From assembly GCA_024036415.1 (NCBI GenBank), contig JAMWET010006558.1, forward strand, positions 72,501-136,500: 64,000 nucleotides of DNA, in the 5' to 3' direction. Under the pieces are notes generated by a model. It worked only from the letters and a program-made list of their open reading frames with translations. It was not told where the DNA came from and did no database searches. This document shows, piece after piece, positions 1 to 10,100 of this stretch. A program made the position numbers and the translations under genes. The stretch's first letter is position 1, and the number at the start of each line of letters is the position of its first letter. This DNA is from Prochilodus magdalenae (taxonomy: Eukaryota; Chordata; Actinopteri; Characiformes; Prochilodontidae).

Positions 1-117
1 AAGTTTTTAAGTGGAAACTCTGCTGCAAAACAAGCTGTTTTGAATTCTCAGTGTCTGTGATGTCACAGGGACCAACTCATTGACATACACCAAGCAGTCA
101 AAACATTGCATGTGTGT

Positions 118-240
118 GATCCACTCACACCAGCACTACACACACTAACACACCCCCACCACGTCAGTGTCACTGCAGTGCTAAGAATGATCCACCACCC
201 ACATCATACCTGCTCTGTGGGGGTCATGAGCATCATCAGG
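118..240. repeat. Dispersed fish repeat, copy 1
   Basis: Starts with GATCCACTCACACCAGCA and contains a GTCAGTGTCACTGCAGTGCT core, then a CTGCTCTGTGG segment. A second copy with about 90% identity by eye lies at 9977-10110 in RNF8 intron 6. It is not coding. The family was not identified; it resembles short non-autonomous repeats common in fish genomes. Confidence 0.6.
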
Positions 241-639
241 AGAGAATCATAAGGTCAGAGACAGGTGGCCAGCCTATGGAGACTGCACTCAGGTGACTCT
301 AGCAGCTCTGGTGAATCCACTGTGATGAATATACAAACATCACACTCCATCCAAGTTAGACGAGGGGCTCATATAGAACTATCAGGCAGCGAGGATGGTC
401 ATCAGCTCATAAAGCCACATGCATTATTACAAATAGACCTTGAGGATAAATTATTATCTTAAAGAAATATAAAATTAATTAATTAATGAATTAACACACT
501 CCTGTATTAATTAATATAATACTCAAAAACAAAAGTTCGACTCAAACCTTTAAAAGGCCAATAGCTCACATTTTTCCTGTCTTAATTAATTCCTTGATTA
601 ATTAATTCCTTAAGTAATACAGGAATATTGATACAGGAA

Positions 640-1195
640 CAAAGTAGGCTTTGGCCACGTTAAACGTTCGTGTCGAACTTTTATTTTGAAATGCACAGCA
701 AACTAAGACAAAACTGGGCTTAATGGTTGTGGCTGGTGTTCTTTTTGCACATTCTGCCATTTTGTATGTCTTATCTCCCGCCTGTAGTGTGAAAATGCTT
801 GTAAAAAGATTTAGGGCTAGTAAATCCTGAAGAATAATGCCACAATGCTTATAGGTTCCTCAATGTTTATCACTGTCCATCAGGAATTGGGCTGCAAGGA
901 CCGGCCTCGGCTCATAAAACCACACACATTTTGTGGATAATTATGAAATAAAAAATTAAGTATGTGAATTTTTTTTATGATTTATTATATAGAATAAATG
1001 AATACGGGGGAAAAAACAATTCGGGAAAATGTAGGTTATGGGTCATTTAAAGGTTCGTGTCGAACTTTTATTTTAAAATGCACAGGAGTCTGCCCCTCGT
1101 GGTTGTACCGGGTTTCACATTTGCATGTTCTGTCTTTATGTGTGTTTGATCTCCCGCCTTTAATGTAATCTTCATGCTTATAATTCAAACCGAGC
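640..1195. repeat. Tandemly duplicated upstream module with a GTTCG-TGT-CGAAC palindrome
   Basis: Two diverged copies (about 650-830 and 1037-1195) share a GTTCGTGTCGAACTTTTATTTT core (palindromes at 666-678 and 1053-1065), then AATGCACAG, then CTCCCGCCT (about 776 and 1150) and ATGCTT. They are about 387 bases apart in the RNF8 upstream flank. The rest of 1-1514 is AT-rich (TTAATTAA runs at 470-620) with no other recognisable feature. A TSS for RNF8 probably lies within about 1300-1510, but I cannot place it. Confidence 0.55.
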
Positions 1196-1514
1196 TGTTT
1201 ATAAATGTAGTTTAATGTAAACCTCGCAACATTAGGTTTTGTTTGGTTGCTGATTTTTATTTACATTTTTTTTAGTTCGTGTTTTTTTTTTTTTTAAGTT
1301 GTGCAGCTCGTGCTGCTCATATTTCAGTTCAGTTTAGTTTAATTTAGATTATTATAATTTACTTTAATTTCGTATGCGGTTTAGTGTATTTTAGAGCAGG
1401 TCTGTGGTTTAGTCCCGGTTTAGCTCTCTTGGTGCGGAGCTGCTGCAGAAGCTTTCGTGAAGATGACAGCAAATCTCCCTGTCGTAGTTCTTTAATCCTT
1501 CTGCTTTGGGGGAT

Positions 1515-4500
1515 ATGGAGAAGGTCGAGGAGGAACAGAACAGTCCAGAGGGAGAGAACTCCTCAGTGGACGACAAGATATGGTGTTTAAAGCGAGTTGG
1601 GAAAGACAGCGGCTGGTTACGGCTGCACGAAAACTCTGAGGTAACTAGCCGAGGCTTTGCTGGATGGCTAAGCTAACTAGCATACAACCAAAGAGCTCCG
1701 AATGTTTACGAGCGGTTTTGAGAATTTAGATAGTGTGGGGGGTTATATTGTCATATTGAGGCCTGGTTTGATGTAAACCGATGTATTTGGCACTGTATAA
1801 TAAGCTGCCCAAGCAGGGCGAAGCTAATGCTAACAGAGAAACTCTATTACGCGGCTAGGCTAACTGTTACATGACTTGGAGGGAAACCCCACCAGTGTTC
1901 TCAAAATTTCAGTTTATTTAGGTGGTTGAGATGTAAACAGAGTGATTCAGAGAGTGGGTTTGGGGTGAAATGGTCCAGATGTTCTTCACAGGGGTGGTGA
2001 TGGTGATGGGAACCAAGGTTCTCCATGTCTACAACACACAGACACTTCATTTGTTATCTAGACCTCTTTTATATGGGAGGATGAGAATGATGATGGTCAA
2101 TTAGTGTCGAATATGAAAAAAAAAGGTTTTCTTCAGGTACTGTTTTGACCTGGAAGTCCATCCCTGTATCCTTCCACCATGAATGCATTAAAATACCTGG
2201 ATTAAATTACATTTTATACAAAATGTAGTCACAGAACGATGATAAAACATTCATAGCCATGCCATGTAGTCACTTTCTGTGAAGGAGCTGTTGGAAGTAG
2301 ATGTCTGGTTACCTTCACCACCAGCGTGTACCATTCAGACTGTCTAGGACGGAGCTTTTGACCATGAACCCACTCTGAATGACTCTGTTTACATCTCTAC
2401 CGCTTTGTTACAGAGACAGTTTGAAAGTTAAAAAGTTCAGTTTCTTTTTTTTTGTTTGTCTTTTTTTGGGGGATCATTCTCTCAAAATAACTCGGAATGG
2501 TTCTCTTACGTTACAACAGATGTGTGCATAGTATGGTGAAGTAATATTTCTCCAAAGCTGATGTCATGAATGACATGATGTCGATGTTCATCCGTTGAGA
2601 GATTATATACACTGATGGTCATTTATTGGCCCGTTGTTGCAGTCAGGGCTTGAATTGGAGGGAAGTGGTCAGGTTATCTCAAAATCTTTTTTTGAAACAT
2701 CTGGGGATGTAAATTTCCCACTTTGCATAGAGTGATTCTTTATCCTTCCTAACCAGGTCACCATCGGCCGTGGCCTAAACGTCACCCATCAGATCCTGTC
2801 AGCAAGTTGTCCGCTGATGATCTCTAGAAACCACTGTATGCTAAAGCAGAGGGAGGATGGACAGTGGACCGTGACTGACAATGAGGTACAGAACCTTACT
2901 TGGGTCAGGTATCTTTATAGACGTACAGTTTGCTTTTACCATACAGCTACTTTAGATTAGATTTGATTCAGCTCTAGTCACTGTGCAAAGTTCAGCTACA
3001 GAGCTTGTAACCTTGAGCTGATGAACTCATGGTTGTAATGAGCTCCATAACTGCCAGCCCTAACTGAACTGTTTGTGGAAGTTGTGGTACTGTTATATTA
3101 TTAGTATTAGTAGTGTTGTTATATCACTTTCCATACATGAAAATGCAACTTACCATACAAAAACAAGTCAGGTAAAAACAGTGCATGGCAAGAACCAGCA
3201 TGCGGCCAAATGCAGAGCCGGATAAAATTCCAGTCTCGGTAGACAGCCCTCAAATCAAATCGCTTTTATTGTCACATCACATTTTCACAGGTGTGAATGT
3301 GAGTGAAAAACTTAGGTGCCTAGTCTTTTACAGTACTTAAATACAAACATACACATTAGACAATAAATATTTACTCAATTCGAAATGGGAAATAAACAAA
3401 GTGGCTCGGTTTGAGTCACACAGCACTCTTCTAGTTCGTCAGTAGTAGGGGGGGTTCATGCTCATGCATCTGAGATGCTGAACTCCATGTTCTGTAAAGA
3501 AGGAAAGAGAGACCTCCGCGATTTGACGATGCTGAATTGACTTTCAGATTTATCGGTTCCATCTTAAATGGAGCTCCAGTCATCTAAGGCTTCGAAATGT
3601 AGCTGTACCATTTAAGGTAAACTGGAAAGTTTGGGCGGGAAGCTGGTCATGTGCAACTTAACCACTTAACTGTACACAACGTTTAAGAAATCAGTGCTAA
3701 TTTGCTTTAAACTAGAAAAAAAAACATGAAAAATAAACATGTTTTGTCCTTTAGGAATTCTGAAATGCGTGAAGGTGCTAATTAGGGAGTTTAGTGAAAC
3801 CTAGAACTGTAGAATCAGTTCTTCCAGCTTGCACTATCATAGCTGATTTTCATTCAGCCTATTTTTCTTTTTCCTCTTCTGTTTTAGAGCATGAATGGAG
3901 TGTGGGTGAACGGAGTGCGTATTTCCGCTCTGAGACCTCACGTCCTGCAGCAGGGTGACGTTGTGAGGTTTGGTGTCCCTTTGGACAGCAGTCCGGTTGA
4001 GTTTGAGTACATCCTGGTTTGCCACAGACTCAGCAAAATCAAAGATTTCTTGACTAAGGATGCTGGCACGGAGACAGGAGCCAACGTTTCCGTCCCTAAA
4101 CCCAAAAAGACAAAGCGCAAGTTTGGCACGGACGAAACGGAGCCAGGAGCCACGCAGGATTCCAAGTGCAAGCTTTATCGAGGTTCCAATACAGACAAGT
4201 CCAGTGCGCAGCCGTGTCCGACGGCAGCAGGACAGCCGAGTCAACAGCACTTACCTACCTGCAGGGGGCCTGAGGACCCACCTGGAAGCCCCGCTCACTG
4301 CAGCGACAGCAGCCAGCACCTGTACACCCTGCGGCGCTACGATAACAACCTACAGGCACTGAAGGAGCGAATTGGGGCCACTCAAAAACAGACAGCCGAG
4401 TTAGAGGGGCAGGAACATGCTGGCCCAGAGCAGCAGAGGAAGATGCAGGAGCTGCGAGAACAGATGAAGGTTTTACGGGGCCAGCTGAACACCCAGCAGG

Positions 4501-6530
4501 AAATGGCCTTGCAGCGTGTGGAGATGCTGGAGAAATCCGTCTGTGAGGAGGAAAGGAGACTGGAGGTGAGAGACTACTACCTGCATAGGATATCGCTGGT
4601 TAATCTTTATTGTGATGTTGGCCTTTCCAGTACTGGTGTCTCAGATGACAACATGTAAACAAACCAATGCAACACTCACAGACTGCGTTCAGAAGCTTTT
4701 CCCACTGCTTCTGCTCTCCCTCTCCCTTCCTAACGCTCCTCCGCCACAACAGAATAAACATGGAGATACTGAGGAGAGGAAGGGAGCAGGAGGAGTGGAG
4801 AGAACCAGCTGAAACTGGGAAAATGAGAGCGTTGACTCTTGGGAATGTCACAAAATGTGGCATAGAGTATCAATAAACTAAACCCATCACAGTGTTTGCT
4901 TAGTACTTGTCTGATACTCCTGTATCCAGTCACAACTGCTCCATATAGCCAAATTTACATTTGCAGCTTTCTACTAAAAACGTTCTGCTTTTAATTTTTT
5001 TTTTTTTTTTATCCATTTACATCACGTACAATATACACAACACAGAGAACTTATTACACATATTAACACAGCTGATCCATATTACAAATAGGGCTCTATA
5101 GTGTTGAGAGTCTTGCCCAAGGACTCCTACAGTCCCTTTCCACCAACATGGGAAAATATAATCTCGAACCGTTCTGCGCTTTTCCTCCGTTTTACTCTTG
5201 GCAAATCAGTGTCGTTACAGCACCATGAAATCTTGGGTCTGGAATCTTGCACTGCACGAGCTGAACTCTGGAGCAATCATATCCCACCGGTGATGTGCTT
5301 GTGGATGAGCCCATTTAATAGGAGGCGTCCGTCGTCTAATGAGCCCCAGGGCCCTCACTCATCTGTGAGGAGATCCGCAATGTGGAAAACACTACACATA
5401 GCTAAGAACGTGCTGCTTTACAATAGTCCACCTTCATAACGGACAGAGGAAACACTTACGAGTCGTCCTGTGTGTAATCGCTGTCTGTGACGATCCATCT
5501 GGGCTGCACACAGGTGCTGAAAGAGCTGGTTCTGGATGGTGAGATATACACCCTCAAAGCCGGAAGTACAGTCTGCACTTGAAGAACTTGTTCCACCATG
5601 CTTTATTGTTTGCCGACTTCTGCTTCTGGTCTAAGGACCGTCCACATGCAGATACGTAATCACTCAGCTTTCAGACCAACAGAGAGCGCTGGCACGAGGA
5701 CTGGCATTTTGGTGGTGGAAAGGAATTATTGGTCTAGCTGGGCATAGTTACCCTGGTGCCCTGGCGGGTAGTGGCGTTATCCGCTAAGCGACACCAACAG
5801 CCCCACGAAGTAGTTGGATTGCTCTGTCTTTGTCCATCCTCTCTGGGAGTGCAGTGATGCCATGTTCTCATCTCTACAAGGATTTCTATGTAGGGTGCTG
5901 TCGTGTGTTCTCCGCTTGAAGATGCTTCTTTGGGCTTTTTAAGAGGCCTCTCTCACCTCCTGCCATATTTGGATAGCTGGTATGATGGTGTAATGAAATG
6001 GGTTTCCAGGTCACAGAGGAGAGGATGAGGATTGGTATGGAATGGTAGTAACTGTCAGGGTTTCTGGATGCAGCCCCATCATATATTAATGAGAGAGAGA
6101 GGATGAGAGGAAGAGAGAGAGAATAAAGAAGAGAGAGGGAGAGAGGGGAAGAGAGGATGAGGGAGAGAGAGAGAGGGGATGAGAGAGAAAGAGAGAGAGA
6201 CGGAGGATGAGAGAGGGGGAGAGAAAGAGGGGATATGAGAGAGAGGCAGGAAGAGAGAGAGGATGAGGATTGGTATGGAATGGTAGTAACTTTCAGGATT
6301 TCTGAATGCAGCCCCATCATATATTAATGAGAGAGAGAGAAAGGGGAAGAGAGAGAGAGGATAAGAGAGAGGGGAAGAGAGAGAGAGGATAAGAGAGAGG
6401 GGAAGAGAGAGAGAGAGAGAGAGACGGAGGATGAGAGAGGGGGAGAGGGGGAGAGGAAGAGAGAGAGAGAGACAGGATGGGAGAGAGAGAGAGAGAGAGA
6501 CAGGATGGGAGAGAGAGAGAGAGACAGGAT

Positions 6531-6625
<95 letters not shown>

Positions 6626-7063
6626 TCTTGTTTTCCCTACAGGACTGTGATTTCCTTTTCTTCAGAATTTGATCAGATACGAGTGATGACACTTAATCCA
6701 CGAGAGCCCACACCGAGGCACGCGAGCGCGCATGTAGATTGACTCAACCTGACGGGACTCTGCTGGACCAAGCTCAAGCAGCAGGCTCTCAGACGTGACT
6801 GAAGCACGGCTCTGTGTCGGCGGATCAGCAGCTCGGAGGGACTTTTAAAACACCACACACCTACAGCCACACCTACACACAGCCACACCTACAGCCACAC
6901 CCACACAGAGCCACACCCACACACAGCCACACCCACCCACTTCCTCATGCTGGTCTTTAAGTTCTTTAATACTCCAAGGCGGTTTTGAAATCTGTTTCTT
7001 CGCCTCCCTCTTTACTGCTCCACTCTCTTCTCCTGCTCCATCTGATGTTTTCACCGGGTTGGT

Positions 7064-7106
<43 letters not shown>

Positions 7107-10100
7107 GGCTGTGGCGTTATACATGACGACACATGGCCTTGAGTGATGTGTTGGCTTTTATACGACGGTTCAGAAGCCCAGAGTTAGGTCTGGGGAGTGT
7201 TTCAGAGATATCATAGTCATGATGCTTCAAAGCATTTTCAGGAATATGCCACACACACAAATTATTTTAAAAAACTGCCATGAAAATCTGAATACAACCA
7301 ATTACTCATTTATTTCTTTACACATGTAGTTGTTTAGGTAGGTACTGATATGTTCTGGATATGTTTAGAAAAGTAAGTTGTTTATTTTTGGCTTCTTTGT
7401 GGCATATGTTCCTATAGACGGAGAAAGCCCAGCAGAATGAAGATGGCCTGAAGAAACAGCTGGAGGAGGCATTGAAGGAGGTAGGAGCTGCAGATAAACA
7501 AACCCCATGTGTCAGTCGGCCAGCGTTTCTGTTGTACTCATGATGTTTTCCTTTATGTCTGTTGCAGCAACGAAAAGTGATAGATGAGCTCAAAAACGTA
7601 AGGAAAGGGTTTAAGGAGGTCCTACAGGCCAAAGATAAGGAGTTGGAGGTTACCAAGGTAATCCCTATGACACGGCTGTACTATACTGCACACTGTATAC
7701 TACAGTAGTATATACCACACACTGTATACACCCCCTGTGTGTGGTATACAGTACAGTAACACGTTCTGACCTACAGTGTGGTATACTAATACAGTCTGTT
7801 ATCACTGTATCCACTGTTTAGAGCTAGCTGCTGCTAACGCTGCTCAGTTCACCTGAGGTACGGTTAGCCTAGCTGTTAGCTCCCCTCGGCTACTTCACTC
7901 TAAAACTGATCCTCTAAAGCGAGTTCATCTTTTATTAATCTTCAGACCTGTATATTTAACTTTCTGAGTCTCATTCTGATGAACACACACCCCACTACAA
8001 TCACTACACCCAGATTTATACTCGAAGTGGGCTGCGTTTAGCCCCCCAGTTTTACCGGCCGCCGTTTTCTGTGGCTGAAGCAGGCTGAGAGCTGGTGAGG
8101 CAGCGGTGCACCATGAAGATAGCTCCCCCTGTATACTAGAACCTCTGATTGGAGTAGAACACCATCTTCAGTGATCTTCAGCGCACTACAGATGTTCAGA
8201 CTTGGACAAAACACAAAGTGCAGTCATCCCTTGAACATCAGTTCTTTCCTTCATCTGAAAACAGTTCAGTCACACGGGCATTATGATGATGGTGTTAATA
8301 AGAATGTTTTTAACTGGTGTGAGTTAATAACATTATTAGCAAACTAGTCGTTCGCACATCCTAGACACGTTCGTCTGAAACGTTGCGGTTGTCTGTTCCG
8401 GCAGGAGGAGAAGGAGAAGGCGAGAGCACAGAAGGAGGAGGTTGTTACACAGATGACAGAAGTGCTGGAAAATGAGCTACAGTGCATCATCTGCTCTGAG
8501 CTTTTCATTGAGGTATGGCCTGAGCTGGCACTGAACGTGATTATTCTGACTCATGTTGATCATGTGTAAAATGTTTCTGTAGAGATCTCTAAGGCCTGCA
8601 TTCCCATAAGACCCCATGGGTTTTCCATTTCCCTCCACAGCATGTTGTGGTACTGGACTCCTGCACAGGAGTGGACGGCTAACTAATCCAGTGTGTGCGG
8701 GAATGGGTCAGCATGTACATGCATATGAAACCGGCAGCTTAATAAATAGTCTAGGTGCAATTTTAATAATCACACAGTAATAAGCGAGCATAGCTGACCA
8801 GGGCTGTTAGGCTAAATAGGCTGAAGGGTCTAGGTTGCAGACAAAAGTGATTTTTCACAGGAGTGAATAATAATAATAATAATAATAATAATAGTTTACA
8901 CTTATATAGCACCTTTCACAAACCCAAGGACGCTTTACAAAAATAAACCAACAAAAAAAATAAATAAATAAATAAATAAAATGATCATGAAAAATGAGAA
9001 TGTTTGGAGAAAAGGTAAGTTTTTAAGTGAGGTTTGAAGACGGAAAGAGAGGGTGAAGTGCGTATAGATGAGGGGAGGGAGTTCCAGAGTGTGGGGGCAG
9101 CAACACTAAATGACCTGCCACCCATAGAGGAAAGCCTGGACCTAGGAACAGCCAGGAGACCAGAGTCAGAGGACCTTAGCTGACGTGATGGAACGTAAGG
9201 ATGAAGGAGGGCTGACAGATAGGTGGGTGCTAGGCCGTGTAGGGCTTTAAAGGTCAGGAGAAGGATCTTATAATGGATGCGCTCTGTAACTGGTAGCCAG
9301 TGTAGCTGAAGAAGGATGGGGGTGATGTGTGCGGATTTCTTGGTGCGGAGTGGGTTTCAAACGAGTCCTGCACAGACTTCTGCTTCACAATATCCTGTCT
9401 GCTGTTTGGGTCTCCATCAGAGGAACCATGAGCCAGCTACTCAGAAGCCTGAAGATCAAGTCAAAGACCTGGTTCTCTCAGAATGTGTCCCCAACTCTTA
9501 GATCCATAAACATCTACAGGGAAGACCACGGCCTGGACGATACTGATCTTGTAGAGACAGATCATATCTATTCAAGATCAAGGGCCTCCATCCTTGTTCT
9601 GGAATCTGCCAGTCTGTGTTGTATTTCTTGAATGCTGAAGCTTCTGTTATTAATAGAGTAATAGAATAACTTCCTCTCCATTTATTTCTGGGATCAGTGT
9701 CCCGCAGAATAGCAGGTTGATTGCACTTTTATGGAACCAGTGAGGTCTTTGAACTCCCACACAACAGACTTGAGGAAAGCCACTTTGAGTTCATTTTAAT
9801 TGTCCTCAGAGCCGAATTCTGTGGTAAGGTTCATTTGAAATGGTTAGTCTCTGTGGTGGAACAGATCGTCTGACTCATTTGGGGGTTGCTCTGTTAATTT
9901 GTTCCTAAACAATGTTTTTCATCACCAGTGGTCCTTTTTACCAAACCATGCTGTCGCTTGATTACAGCACTGCTGTGTCTGATCCACTCACACCAGCACA
10001 ACACACACCAAACACACCACCACGTCAGTGTCACTGCAGTGCTGAGAATGATCCACCACCCACATAGTACCTGCTCTGTGGTGGTCCTGTGGGGGTCCTG

